A DNA stretch of 64,000 nucleotides from Streptantibioticus silvisoli (GTDB lineage Bacteria > Actinomycetota > Actinomycetes > Streptomycetales > Streptomycetaceae). Of the stretch, positions 1-7,923 are shown piece after piece (positions within the stretch are counted from its first letter, which is position 1; every line of letters starts with the position of its first letter). The position numbers and the translations under genes were made by a program. The notes under the pieces were generated by a model. The model was given only the letters and a program-made list of their open reading frames with translations. It ran no database searches and had not been told where the DNA came from. The stretch spans positions 1 to 64,000 of the forward strand of contig NZ_JAAGKO020000047.1 of the NCBI RefSeq assembly GCF_027947535.2. Reading direction: 5' to 3'.

Positions 1-2
1 AT

Positions 3-173
3 GTCCTCGACCTGTCCGCCGGCGGCATGCGCATGGTCGTCGTCGTCACCCGCGACCCCACCCAACCCACCCCCGACCCCGAGCAGATGCGCCGAGACCT
101 CCAGGAGTGGAGCCGCGTCCAGCGCTCTCTCCGCGGCATCGTGTCCGGTGATCAAGAGAGCAAAACCGACTAA
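3..173 (+). CDS. C-terminal end of an unidentified protein, cut by the window start
   Basis: An open frame enters from the left edge and encodes 56 C-terminal residues ending ...GDQESKTD before TAA. The segment has a hydrophobic valine run followed by a charged, probably helical tail (EQMRRDLQEWSRVQRSLRG). Third codon positions are G/C-rich as in the real genes here, so I take it as coding in preference to the overlapping frame that begins with ATG at position 1. Its position upstream of a small ORF and an integrase suggests it belongs to an integrated plasmid, phage or conjugative element. I do not recognise the family. Confidence 0.5.
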   Translation, partial: VLDLSAGGMRMVVVVTRDPTQPTPDPEQMRRDLQEWSRVQRSLRGIVSGDQESKTD

Positions 174-265
174 CTCCGCCCACTTGCTTCACGGTTCACT
201 CAATTGTGTGATGTGATTTGGACACCTCTGAGGGGGGTCACCGCTCAGCTGGTGAAGGGGGACGC

Positions 266-481
266 ATGCCTCTACCGGTGCGCCTGGTTCATGTCCCATC
301 CATACCGCACGGTGCGAAACTACTGATCGACGAACCACTGGGGAACGAACCGGTCGTCATCTGGATCAACGACCGCGAAGTAGGCGACAACTGGGGGGAT
401 GTCGCCCGGGAAGCCGCAGCCGGACTCGGCCGCGATGACCTGAGACAGTGGCTCGAAAGAGAACTGTCGATCAGATCGTGA
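266..481 (+). CDS. Small hypothetical protein (71 aa) upstream of integrase
   Basis: The ATG at 266 is preceded by GAAGGGGGA at good spacing, so I prefer it to an in-frame start at 218. The product is acidic, with a beta-rich first half (LLIDEPLGNEPVVIWIND) and a helical C-terminus (DDLRQWLEREL). It sits 69 bp upstream of the integrase start, where an excisionase is often found in actinomycete integrative elements. I see no clear helix-turn-helix, so excisionase is only a positional guess. It could equally be an element accessory protein. Confidence 0.55.
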   Translation: MPLPVRLVHVPSIPHGAKLLIDEPLGNEPVVIWINDREVGDNWGDVAREAAAGLGRDDLRQWLERELSIRS

Positions 482-550
482 CCTGCCAACCGGCCTGGTG
501 CGGTGCAACCGCCGCATCGGGCCGGGCAGGCCGCATCACGCGGAGGCGTC

Positions 551-1819
551 ATGGCTCATGCCGAGAAGCGCTGGTCCGAGAAGGACAAACGCTGGTACTG
601 GCGAGTGAAGTACAAGCTGCCCAACGGCAAGTGGGGCTCAGCGAGCAAGGACGACTACGGCAACCGGTTCACATCCGAGCGAGCCGCGGAGAAGTACGGT
701 TCCGCCTGCGAGACCGACGTCGACCGCAAGGTGTTCATCAACCCGCGCGACGGGAAGATCGCCATCGGCGAGTGGTCGGCCCGCTGGATCGAGAGCCTGG
801 AGGTCGGCAACCGCAGCGAAGAGACCTACCGCCAGCGGCTGCGGAGCGTCATCCTCCCCTACTGGCGTGATGTTCCCGTCGGCGACGTCCTGACCATCAG
901 CTACGTCACCTGGGAGAAGTCCCTCAAGGACAGGTACTCCCACGAATACGTGAAGTCCGTGCGGTCGGTGTTCCGCACGATGATGGACGATGCCGTCACC
1001 TCCAAGCTCCGCGCCGACAACCCCGTCCCGAACCGTCAGGCGAGACGCCGCGGCAAGTACCAGGGCAAGCCGCGGGAGGACACCACCGTGCTCGCCACCC
1101 CCCGGCAGGCCCTGCTGCTCGCCCGCAACGGGCGCCAACTGCGGGGGTTGACCGGCTACGTCATGCCGCTGACGATCGCCTACATGGGTCTGCGCATTTC
1201 CGAGATGGTCGGCCTGCGTCGCGATCACCTCCTCTTGGAGGACCGTGGAGAAGGAGCGAGGCTCCTGCTTCAGGAGCAGCACCAGTACGTGAACGGGAAG
1301 TCGGCGCAGGTAGATCCGAAGTACGGCTCCACCGGCTCGCTGATCATTCCGCCGTTCCTGGTGGACCTCCTGCGCGAACTGCTGGAGTCGCACTCCTCGG
1401 ATTGGGTGTTCACCAACACTCAGGGCGGTCAGTTGAGCACGAAGGCCGCGTTCTACAAGAGGGTGTGGCGGCCCATGGTCGACGGCCGGGAGAAGGTGGC
1501 GACGACGGTGAAGCGAACGGACCTGCTGCCGGGACTGAGGGCCGTGGCGGACGTGGAGGACATCGTCCCGCATGGGCTCAGGCATAGCCAGAAGGTCTGG
1601 CTGGACGAGGCCGGCCACCCTAAGGTGGCCGTCGAGACGAGGATGCGCCACGTGATCCCGGGCGTGGAGGGCACCTACTCCCATGTCACGCTGGGCATGG
1701 AGCTGAAGATCGCCGAGACCCTGGAGCGTCTGTGGGCGGAGTCGCAGCGTGTTGTGGTGGACCGTCGTGAGTACGAGCCGCCCCGGTCTCCCAGGTCGAT
1801 CCCCCGGTCATCGCAGTGA
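551..1819 (+). CDS. int: Tyrosine recombinase / integrase of an integrative element
   Basis: The 422-residue product catalyses site-specific strand exchange between element and chromosome. The N-terminal part (about 1-70) is an arm-binding-like region with WYWRVKYKLPNGKW. A SAM-like core-binding domain lies around 70-165 and the catalytic domain around 180-400. Visible catalytic residues are Arg215 (GLRISE), His341 and Arg344 (HGLRHS), His367 and the nucleophile Tyr376 (GTYSHV). Start ATG 551 follows GGAGG at 542. The C-terminal tail PPRSPRSIPRS is basic. The gene ends beside three TCTCCCAG repeats, as expected if the attachment site lies just downstream. It reads as full length with all catalytic residues intact. 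Confidence 0.93.
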   Translation: MAHAEKRWSEKDKRWYWRVKYKLPNGKWGSASKDDYGNRFTSERAAEKYGSACETDVDRKVFINPRDGKIAIGEWSARWIESLEVGNRSEETYRQRLRSVILPYWRDVPVGDVLTISYVTWEKSLKDRYSHEYVKSVRSVFRTMMDDAVTSKLRADNPVPNRQARRRGKYQGKPREDTTVLATPRQALLLARNGRQLRGLTGYVMPLTIAYMGLRISEMVGLRRDHLLLEDRGEGARLLLQEQHQYVNGKSAQVDPKYGSTGSLIIPPFLVDLLRELLESHSSDWVFTNTQGGQLSTKAAFYKRVWRPMVDGREKVATTVKRTDLLPGLRAVADVEDIVPHGLRHSQKVWLDEAGHPKVAVETRMRHVIPGVEGTYSHVTLGMELKIAETLERLWAESQRVVVDRREYEPPRSPRSIPRSSQ

Positions 1820-1838
1820 TCTCCCAGAAATCTCCCAG
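1787..1838. repeat. Three TCTCCCAG repeats at the integrase 3' end, possible arm/att sites
   Basis: TCTCCCAG occurs at 1787-1794, 1820-1827 and 1831-1838. The last two are part of a 10-bp direct repeat ATCTCCCAGA with an 11-bp period that begins on the last base of the integrase stop codon. Integrases commonly bind short direct repeats next to the crossover site, so these are candidate arm sites marking the element boundary. I found no tRNA 3' end or core duplication within the window. Confidence 0.45.
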
Positions 1839-1839
1839 A

Positions 1840-2070
1840 TCCGAGAACTCCACACTTCGGGAGCGCTCAGCCAGGTCGGGGCCGACGACGTCTTCAAGGT
1901 CATCAATGCAGGTGGGGCGACTCGCCGCCGGTGGTTCGCGGCCCATCCGAACGCCACTCACGGAACGCACGCCGACGCGGCGCCGGACGATCCCCCGCGT
2001 CGCCCGGCACCGCGTCGTGCTCGTGACACCCAGGCGGCACGCGGCCACGAAGGTGCTGCGCTGAGTATAT
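1840..2070. other. Element/chromosome junction region without a supported gene
   Basis: About 230 bp separate the repeats from the TetR promoter region. Open frames exist on both strands, but none has a ribosome site or recognisable content. The junction between mobile and host DNA probably lies here. Confidence 0.3.
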
Positions 2071-2083
2071 TGGCTCGCAGCCA
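2071..2083. promoter_or_regulatory. Inverted repeat TGGCT-CGC-AGCCA upstream of tetR
   Basis: This perfect 13-bp palindrome lies 20 bp before the TetR start codon and directly after an AT-rich TATAT stretch. That is the usual place for a self-regulatory TetR operator. The assignment is inferred from position only. Confidence 0.45.
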
Positions 2084-2102
2084 GTCAACGCAGGAGTCCA
2101 GC

Positions 2103-2717
2103 ATGTCCCCGCGAAGCGCATCGGTCAATGAAGAATTGCGGCGTCGTTCCCGCGAACGCCTCCTCCAGGCGACGGTCGAGCTGATCGGCGAGCGGGGCTA
2201 CGAGGCCACGACCTTGGCGGACATCGCCGATCGGGCCGGCGCCGCCCGGGGCCTGGTGTCGTACTACTTCCCCGGAAAGCGGCCGCTCGTCCAGTCCGCG
2301 GTCCACCGCCTGATGCACATGACGCTGTCCGCCGCGCTCGACTCCCAGCAGGACCTGTCCGACGGCCACGACGCCCTGGCCCGGGCGATCGACGCCATCC
2401 TCAGCCTGACCATCACCCACACCAAGGTCATGCGGGTGCACATGGCCGGCATCCTCCAGGCCGAGGGCTTCATCCAGTGCCCCGAACAGCAGCAACTGGC
2501 CGCGCTGCTGGAGCAGTCGGTCGCCCGCTACGGTTCCGGGCACGCCACGGAGGACTACCGGCTGCTGCGGGCGCTGCTGATGGGCGCCGTCGTCGCCCTG
2601 CTGCTGCCCGGCGCCCCGATGCCGCTGGCCAGCCTGCGCCTGGAACTGTTCCAGCGCTACGGACTCGACTGGCAACTGGGCATGCCGCCGCAGGGGGAGC
2701 CACCGGTCCGCCGCTGA
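2103..2717 (+). CDS. TetR/AcrR-family transcriptional regulator
   Basis: The 204-residue protein has the TetR N-terminal DNA-binding domain: a helix RERLLQATVELIGERGY (about 18-34), then TTLADIADRAGAARGLVSYYF, where the turn and recognition helix are evident. The rest is a helical ligand and dimer domain with no recognisable ligand signature. ATG 2103 follows AGGAG at 2092. A longer in-frame reading upstream is probably not translated because it runs back over the att repeats. A palindrome at 2071-2083 may be its own operator. The downstream gene is an Old Yellow Enzyme with a different palindrome pair, so regulation of that enzyme by this protein is possible but unproven. Confidence 0.85.
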   Translation: MSPRSASVNEELRRRSRERLLQATVELIGERGYEATTLADIADRAGAARGLVSYYFPGKRPLVQSAVHRLMHMTLSAALDSQQDLSDGHDALARAIDAILSLTITHTKVMRVHMAGILQAEGFIQCPEQQQLAALLEQSVARYGSGHATEDYRLLRALLMGAVVALLLPGAPMPLASLRLELFQRYGLDWQLGMPPQGEPPVRR

Positions 2718-2728
2718 GGGGGCTTCCG

Positions 2729-2876
2729 TCTTCGGGGGCCCAGATCTTCAGGGGGCGGCGTCTTCAGGGGCCGCCGCGTCTTCCGGGCTTCTGGGTGCGG
2801 GGCTTCTGTCTTCAGGGGCTCACGTCTTCGGGGGGTCACGTCTTCGGGGGCTGCCGCGTCTTCAGGCGCCCGGGGG
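2729..2876. repeat. Nested 16-bp tandem array (8 TCTTC-headed units)
   Basis: Units beginning TCTTC[AG]GGGG start at 2729, 2745, 2761, 2779, 2809, 2825, 2841 and 2859. The spacing pattern 16, 16, 18 occurs twice, offset by 80 bp, so a small array appears to have been duplicated as a block. It starts just after the TetR stop codon. No gene is supported across 2718-3166. Confidence 0.7.
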
Positions 2877-3054
2877 CCACGTCCTACGCCGGAATCTCGC
2901 GCCTTCAAGCGCTCGCAGCTTGGGGCGCCGCGCCATCCGGTGCTCCCGGGGCGTGCGGCACGGGTTCGAGCCGGACGGCGGCGTGGTCCGGGTGGTTCAG
3001 GGGCCGGCCGGGCGGCGCCGGCGCGGTGGTCGGCCGGGTCGATATGCCCCATGA

Positions 3055-3104
3055 TACGAAGCCCCTCGTAGTTCGATGGTCGCCGCACTACGATGCCTCT
3101 CGTA
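3055..3104. promoter_or_regulatory. Paired TACGA-N6-TCGTA operators upstream of the OYE gene
   Basis: Two copies of the same dyad occur at 3055-3070 and 3089-3104, 34 bp apart start to start, with identical 5-bp arms and different 6-bp spacers. The second contains TACGAT, which fits the actinomycete TANNNT -10 pattern, so repressor binding would block the promoter. The start codon is 63 bp downstream. The cognate regulator is not identified; HxlR, MarR or TetR proteins are candidates. Confidence 0.6.
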
Positions 3105-3166
3105 CCTGTGGAGCACGGGGGCGGCACCGGGCCTCCTCGGGCCGGGCCGAACACGAGGAGAGTGGC

Positions 3167-4273
3167 GTGAGCGCCCTTTTCGAACCCCTCACCCTGCGGT
3201 CGCTGACCATACCGAACCGGGTGTGGATGGCGCCGATGTGCCAGTACAGCGCCGCGGCGGACGGACCGGACACCGGCGTCCCGAACGACTGGCACCTGGC
3301 CCACCTGGCCGCGCGCGCGGTCGGCGGCGCCGGGCTCGTCCTCACCGAGGCCACCGCGGTCTCCCCCGAGGGCCGCATCAGCCCGGCCGACCTCGGCCTG
3401 TGGAACGCCCGCCAGCAGGAGGCGTTCGCCCGGATCAACCGCCTGCTGACCGAACAGGGCGCGGTTGCGGGCCTCCAGATCGCCCACGCCGGCCGCAAGG
3501 CGTCGGCGGCGGCGCCGTGGGACGGCGGCGGGTCGCTGCCGGCCGGCGGGGGCGCCGGCTGGACCGCCCTGGCCCCCAGCGCGGTGCCGTTCAGCGACGA
3601 CTTCCCGGCGCCGGACGAGATGACCGCCGAGCAGATCCGGGCCGTGGTCGGGCAGTTCGCCGACACCGCGCGGCGCGCGCTGGCGGCCGGCTTCAAGGTC
3701 GTCGAACTGCACGGCGCGCACGGCTACTTGATCAACGAGTTCCTGTCCCCGCACAGCAACCACCGCACCGACTCCTACGGCGGCCCGTTCGACAACCGCG
3801 TCCGGTTCGCGCTGGAGATCGTCGACGCGGTGCGCGCGGTCTGGCCGGAGGAACTGCCGCTGCTCTTCCGCGTCTCGGCGACCGACTGGCTCCAGGAGAA
3901 CGCCGCCGACGGGTCCGGGAACGTCGGCTGGACGGCGGACGAGACCGTCCGGCTGGCCAAGGAGCTGCTGGCGCACGGTGTCGACCTGCTCGACACCTCC
4001 ACCGGTGGCAACGTGGCCGGCGTGCGCGTCCCGACCGGCCCCGGCTACCAGGTGCCGTTCGCGGCCAGGGTGCGCCAGGAGACCGGCATGCCGGTGGCCG
4101 CCGTCGGCCTGATCACCGAACCGCGCCAGGCGGAGGAGATCCTCACCTCCGGGCAGGCGGACGCGGTGCTGCTGGGCCGCGAACTGCTGCGCGACCCGTA
4201 CTGGCCGGCCCGCGCCGCCCGCGAACTGGGCGCCGCCGTCACCCCTCCGCCGCAGTACGGCCGCGCCTGGTGA
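3167..4273 (+). CDS. NADH:flavin oxidoreductase, YqjM-type Old Yellow Enzyme
   Basis: This 368-residue FMN enzyme should reduce activated C=C bonds (enones, quinones, other electrophiles) using NAD(P)H in the cytosol. YqjM-class hallmarks are Cys25 and Tyr27 in APMCQYS, the His pair and Tyr in HGAHGYL (182-187), and the TIM-barrel signatures SPHSNHRTDSYGG and LGRELLRDPYWP. GTG 3167 follows GAGGAG at 3155, and the family normally starts here with LFEPLTLRSL. The frame stays open far upstream, but that part covers a tandem array and is not protein-like. Two identical operator dyads upstream suggest inducible expression, perhaps by electrophile stress. Confidence 0.92.
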   Translation: MSALFEPLTLRSLTIPNRVWMAPMCQYSAAADGPDTGVPNDWHLAHLAARAVGGAGLVLTEATAVSPEGRISPADLGLWNARQQEAFARINRLLTEQGAVAGLQIAHAGRKASAAAPWDGGGSLPAGGGAGWTALAPSAVPFSDDFPAPDEMTAEQIRAVVGQFADTARRALAAGFKVVELHGAHGYLINEFLSPHSNHRTDSYGGPFDNRVRFALEIVDAVRAVWPEELPLLFRVSATDWLQENAADGSGNVGWTADETVRLAKELLAHGVDLLDTSTGGNVAGVRVPTGPGYQVPFAARVRQETGMPVAAVGLITEPRQAEEILTSGQADAVLLGRELLRDPYWPARAARELGAAVTPPPQYGRAW

Positions 4274-4463
4274 CCGGCGCCGGCACGACGCCGCGCCGCC
4301 GACCCGGAGTCGCCGCTGACCCCGGGGTGCCGTGGTCCGCGCCGGTGACCTGCGGCGACGCGGCCTCCCGGTGGATTGTCAGTGGCAGGGTGCAGACTCG
4401 TCGATGACGGGACGAATCCGGCATGGTGGCCGGGCGCCCGCGACGGCCGAGGGAGGCGACGAC

Positions 4464-4760
4464 GTGTGCGACAACCTGCTCACGGAGGGCACCGAATTCG
4501 TGGAGGGCACGAAGTTCGCAGAGAGCACGAAGGTCACGGAAGGTACGAAGGTCACGGAGGGCACGAAGCCCAGGGGCGGAGCGAAGAAGGGGCTGTTCGT
4601 CCGGCGGCGGCGGTCGGCGCGGCGGCGACCAGGGCGAACACCCGGCGGGGCGGCGGCAGTCGGGGCGGCGGTCCGGGCCGCGGTGGACGCCCTCACGACG
4701 CCGACCCGCCCGGCGACGGCACCGGCCGGCCGGTGCGGAGGTGACGGGATGAGCCACTAG
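4464..4760 (+). CDS. Small basic protein with EGTKVT-type hexapeptide repeats
   Basis: A 98-residue frame starts at GTG 4464 with GGGAGG seven bases upstream. Residues 8-37 are five six-residue repeats (EGTEFV, EGTKFA, ESTKVT, EGTKVT, EGTKPR) encoded by an exact 18-bp tandem array at 4485-4574. A strongly basic stretch [13 protein letters not shown] and an Ala/Thr/Pro-rich tail follow. G/C-rich third positions and a ribosome site argue for translation. It ends 11 bp before the ung start, so it could be cotranscribed with it. I know no family with this layout. A non-coding repeat remains possible. Confidence 0.45.
   Translation: MCDNLLTEGTEFVEGTKFAESTKVTEGTKVTEGTKPRGGAKKGLFVRRRRSARRRPGRTPGGAAAVGAAVRAAVDALTTPTRPATAPAGRCGGDGMSH
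4485..4574 (+). repeat. Five 18-bp tandem repeats within a small ORF
   Basis: Units start at 4485, 4503, 4521, 4539 and 4557, each beginning GA[GA]. The period is a multiple of three and keeps the reading frame, giving the EGTKxx repeat. Confidence 0.75.
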
Positions 4761-4771
4761 AGTGACTGCCC

Positions 4772-5449
4772 GTGGCGGCAAGACCTTTGAACGAGATCGT
4801 GGAAGCGGGCTGGGCGAAGGCCCTGGACCCGGTGGCGGACCGCGTCGCGGCGATGGGGGACTTCCTCCGCGCCGAGATCGCGGCCGGGCGGACCTACCTG
4901 CCGTCCGGGGCGAACGTACTGCGGGCGTTCCAGCAGCCGTTCGACCAGGTGCGGGTCCTCATCGTGGGCCAGGACCCGTACCCCACCCCGGGACACGCGG
5001 TGGGGCTCAGCTTCTCGGTGTCGCCGGAGACCCGGCCGCTGCCCGGCAGCCTGCTCAACATCTTCCAGGAGTACGGCAACGACCTCGGCTTCCCGCCGCC
5101 CGCGAACGGCGACCTGACGCCGTGGACCGCCAACGGCGTCCTGCTGCTGAACAGGGCGCTGACCACCGCGCCCCGCAAGCCGGCCGCGCACCGGGGCAAG
5201 GGCTGGGAAGAGGTCACCGAGCAGGCGATCCGCGCGCTGGCCGCCCGGGGCACGCCGCTGGTGTCGATCCTGTGGGGACGTGACGCGCGCAACCTGCGGC
5301 CGCTGCTGGGCGGCCTGCCGGCGATCGAGTCGTCGCACCCGTCACCGATGTCGGCGGACCGGGGCTTCTTCGGTTCGCGCCCCTTCAGCCGGGCCAACGC
5401 GGCGCTGACGTCCCAGGGCGCGGACCCGGTGAACTGGCTGCTGCCCTGA
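4772..5449 (+). CDS. ung: Uracil-DNA glycosylase, family 1
   Basis: The 225-residue enzyme removes uracil from DNA, opening base-excision repair of deaminated cytosine. Family-1 motifs are complete: the water-activating GQDPYP with Asp68, the uracil-binding [10 protein letters not shown] region, and the [18 protein letters not shown] loop with catalytic His189. Length and motif spacing fit the family. GTG 4772 gives the usual [10 protein letters not shown] start, though no strong ribosome site precedes it. It lies 11 bp after the hexapeptide-repeat ORF and 27 bp before the next gene, so short operon expression is plausible. Confidence 0.95.
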   Translation: MAARPLNEIVEAGWAKALDPVADRVAAMGDFLRAEIAAGRTYLPSGANVLRAFQQPFDQVRVLIVGQDPYPTPGHAVGLSFSVSPETRPLPGSLLNIFQEYGNDLGFPPPANGDLTPWTANGVLLLNRALTTAPRKPAAHRGKGWEEVTEQAIRALAARGTPLVSILWGRDARNLRPLLGGLPAIESSHPSPMSADRGFFGSRPFSRANAALTSQGADPVNWLLP

Positions 5450-5476
5450 CCGGACGTGCGCGATAGTCTGCCCCGC

Positions 5477-6619
5477 GTGACCACGCAATCGAATACGCCT
5501 GCGGGCTGGTACGCCGATCCGCATGGCACTCCCGACCTGCTGAGATGGTGGGACGGTTCACGCTGGACCGACCACACCCACGCGGGCACCCAGCCGAAGG
5601 CCGACACCGCCTCCGGCGCGCAGGACCGCGCCACCGGTGCCCCCGGCTCCGCCGGCCGGCCCGGCGCGGCCCAGCCCGGTGTGCCCCAACAGGGCGGCCC
5701 CCAGCAGGCGTTCGCGCAGCAGGCGCCCGCCGCTCAGCAGCCCTTCCCCCAGCAGGGCGGACCCGGGCAGCCGGGCGGACCGGGACAGCAGGGTTTCCCG
5801 CAGCAGGGCGGTTTCCCCCAGCAGGCGCAGCCCCAGCCCGGCTTCGCGCCGCAGCAGGCGGCCCCCGGTGCGGCCGGGCCGCAGGCCGGGTACGGGTATC
5901 CGGCGCAGACCGGCGCACCGCAGAAGGACAACCCGTGGGAGCTGGGCATCGACGGTCCCGCCGATCCGGGGCGGGTGCGGCAGCAGGTCCAGCAGCAGGC
6001 GGGCGTGGGGCCGTCCGCCGCCGGCGGGGGCACGCTGTTCACCGAACCGGTCCTGGTGGTCAACCAGAAGGCCAAGCTGATCGAGATCAGCAACGAGTAC
6101 GCGGTCTTCGACCGGAACGGCACGCAGCTCGGGTCGGTCGCGGAGATCGGCCAGGGCGCGGTCAAGAAGGCCGTGCGGTTCCTCAGCAGCGCCGACCAGT
6201 TCATGACGCACAAGCTGGAGGTGCGTGACGCCTGGGGACAGCCGGTGCTGCTGCTGACCCGGCCGGCGAAGTTCATCAAGTCCAAGGTGATGATCGACCG
6301 CCCGGACGGCACGCACCTGGGCGAGATCGTGCAGCAGAACGCCATCGGCCGCATCCGGTTCGGCCTCATGGTGGACGGTCAGCAGATCGGCGCGATCAAG
6401 GCGGAGAACTTCCGGGCCTGGAACTTCGCGATCGTCGACCACACCGAGACGGAGATCGCCCGCATCACCAAGACCTGGGAGGGTCTGGTGAAGGCGGCGT
6501 TCACCACCGCGGACAACTACGTGCTCCAGATCCACCGGCCGCTCGCCGACCCGCTGCTGAGCATGGTGGTGGCGTCCGCGCTGACCGTGGACACCGCGCT
6601 GAAGCAGGACAGCCGCTGA
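5477..6619 (+). CDS. DUF2510 protein with C-terminal scramblase/LURP-one-like domain
   Basis: The 380-residue protein starts with a DUF2510 module (PAGWYADPHGTPDLLRWWDG, about 8-36), a domain typical of actinobacterial membrane-associated proteins. A long Gln/Pro/Gly-rich linker with repeated QQGG follows (about 45-165). The C-terminal half (about 190-380) is a beta-rich domain like the phospholipid scramblase/LURP-one fold, with TEPVLVVNQKAKLIEISNEY and repeated strands such as LEVRDAWGQPVLLL. The function is unknown; families of this type are linked to lipid or membrane interaction. GTG 5477 gives MTTQSNTPAGWY. No transmembrane segment is obvious. Confidence 0.85.
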   Translation: MTTQSNTPAGWYADPHGTPDLLRWWDGSRWTDHTHAGTQPKADTASGAQDRATGAPGSAGRPGAAQPGVPQQGGPQQAFAQQAPAAQQPFPQQGGPGQPGGPGQQGFPQQGGFPQQAQPQPGFAPQQAAPGAAGPQAGYGYPAQTGAPQKDNPWELGIDGPADPGRVRQQVQQQAGVGPSAAGGGTLFTEPVLVVNQKAKLIEISNEYAVFDRNGTQLGSVAEIGQGAVKKAVRFLSSADQFMTHKLEVRDAWGQPVLLLTRPAKFIKSKVMIDRPDGTHLGEIVQQNAIGRIRFGLMVDGQQIGAIKAENFRAWNFAIVDHTETEIARITKTWEGLVKAAFTTADNYVLQIHRPLADPLLSMVVASALTVDTALKQDSR

Positions 6620-6693
6620 CCGGGCCGCACCGCCCGGCCCCGGGTGCCGCCACCGTCACCGGGGGCGGCACCGGGAGCGGGCGGCACGGCTGG

Positions 6694-7647
6694 GTGCTGG
6701 CGGTCGACTCCGGCGGCTCGGGGCTGCGGTGCGCGCTGGCCCGGGCCGGCGGCGGCACGGCGGTCGCGGAGCGGACGTCCCGCGAGCCGGTGCGCACCGG
6801 CCCCGGCGGTATCGACGCCGAACACCTGCTCGGTCAACTCCTGCCCGCCGTCGGTGAGTTGCTCAAGGAGACCGGCGCGGACGAGGTGGGCGCCGCCTGC
6901 GTGGGCGCGGCCGGCATGGCGACGCTCGGCGGTGAGCTGCGCGAGCGGTTGCCGGCGGCGCTGCGGGAGGCGTTCGGCGTGCGGCGGCTGGCGCTGGCGG
7001 CGGACGCGGTGACGGCGTACGCCGGCGCGCTCGGGGTGCGCCCCGGCGTGGTGGTGGCGGCCGGCACCGGGCTGATCGCGCTGGGCACCGACGCCGGGAC
7101 CGGCTGGCGGCGGGTCGACGGCTGGGGACACCTGCTGGGCGACTGCGGCAGCGGCGCGTGGATCGGCCGGGCCGGCCTGGAGGCGGCGATGCGCGCCCAC
7201 GACGGCCGGCCGGGCGGCTCCGGCGCGCTGCTGGAGCGGCTGGAGGCGGTCTTCGGACCGGCGGCCGGGATGCCGGGCCGGCTGTACCCGCGCACCGACC
7301 GCGCTGCGGTACTGGCGTCCTTCGCGCCGCAGGTGGCCCGGTGCGCGGCCGGGGGCGACGCGGTGGCGGACCGGGTGCTGCGGGAGGCGGCCGGGCACCT
7401 GCTGGCGGCGGCCGCCGCGGCGCGCACCGGTCCGGCGGGCGGCGACGTGGCGTTCACCGGCGGGCTGCTCAAGCTGGGCGAGCCCCTGCTGGGACCGTTG
7501 CGCGAGCAGGCGCCCGAACTCCTGCCCGGCGCCCGGCTGGTGGCCCCGGAGGGCGACCCGCTGCACGGCGCCGTCCGGATCGCGGTCTCGCTCGCCTGCG
7601 ACGGCCCAGCGCTCCCGTCCGACCCGGCCCTGCTCACCGTGCACTGA
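6694..7647 (+). CDS. BadF/BadG-type ATPase, probable N-acetylglucosamine kinase
   Basis: This 317-residue ASKHA-fold kinase probably phosphorylates an amino sugar such as GlcNAc, using ATP. Visible motifs are the phosphate-1 loop LAVDSGGSG, the glycine motif VVVAAGTGLIALG, the conserved WGHLLGDCGSGAWIG and the adenosine-binding FTGGLLKLGEPL. These match the BadF/BcrA group that includes GlcNAc kinases. GTG 6694 is the only standard start near the first motif, and no clear Shine-Dalgarno precedes it. Substrate is inferred from the family; recycling of cell-wall amino sugars would fit. Confidence 0.85.
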   Translation: MLAVDSGGSGLRCALARAGGGTAVAERTSREPVRTGPGGIDAEHLLGQLLPAVGELLKETGADEVGAACVGAAGMATLGGELRERLPAALREAFGVRRLALAADAVTAYAGALGVRPGVVVAAGTGLIALGTDAGTGWRRVDGWGHLLGDCGSGAWIGRAGLEAAMRAHDGRPGGSGALLERLEAVFGPAAGMPGRLYPRTDRAAVLASFAPQVARCAAGGDAVADRVLREAAGHLLAAAAAARTGPAGGDVAFTGGLLKLGEPLLGPLREQAPELLPGARLVAPEGDPLHGAVRIAVSLACDGPALPSDPALLTVH

Positions 7648-7691
7648 GCATCACCGACGCCGGGCACCGAACGCTGCGTGGTCAACGCCGG

Positions 7692-7758
7692 GCACTGAAC
7701 GCGGCGCACTGAACGCGGGGCGCTGAACACCGGCCGGTGAACGGCGTTCACCGGCCGG
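7692..7758 (+). terminator. 14-bp tandem repeats running into a 13-bp perfect hairpin
   Basis: Four 14-bp units start at 7692, 7706, 7720 and 7734, the first two differing by one base (GCACTGAACGCGGC/G). The last units form a hairpin with arms 7730-7742 and 7746-7758 and a GGC loop. It lies about 80 bp after the kinase stop and has no T-tract. It may act as a terminator or RNA-stabilising structure. The rest of 7648-7923 shows nothing firm. Confidence 0.55.
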
Positions 7759-7923
7759 GGCCTCAACGGGTCCGGCCGGGGCGGCGGTTCGGCCGGATCA
7801 CATCGCCCTCGCGGAGCAATCCCGCCACAAAGAGTCGCAAACGCGCATAGAGTGGCGTGTTTCCGCCAACGAGCGCACCCCGGGCGAGCGGTGGAACAAG
7901 CGGAACCGTTAGCATGCGACGCC

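Noticed and set aside
1859-1868. GGGAGCGCTC resembling the LacI operator core
   Set aside because: Only a partial match, far from any glucanase gene and inside the element junction; probably chance.
1686-2048. Minus-strand frame containing DLEDVVGPDLAERSRSVEFSD
   Set aside because: It looks protein-like for a short stretch but runs over the integrase end and att repeats and has no ribosome site; kept as junction DNA.
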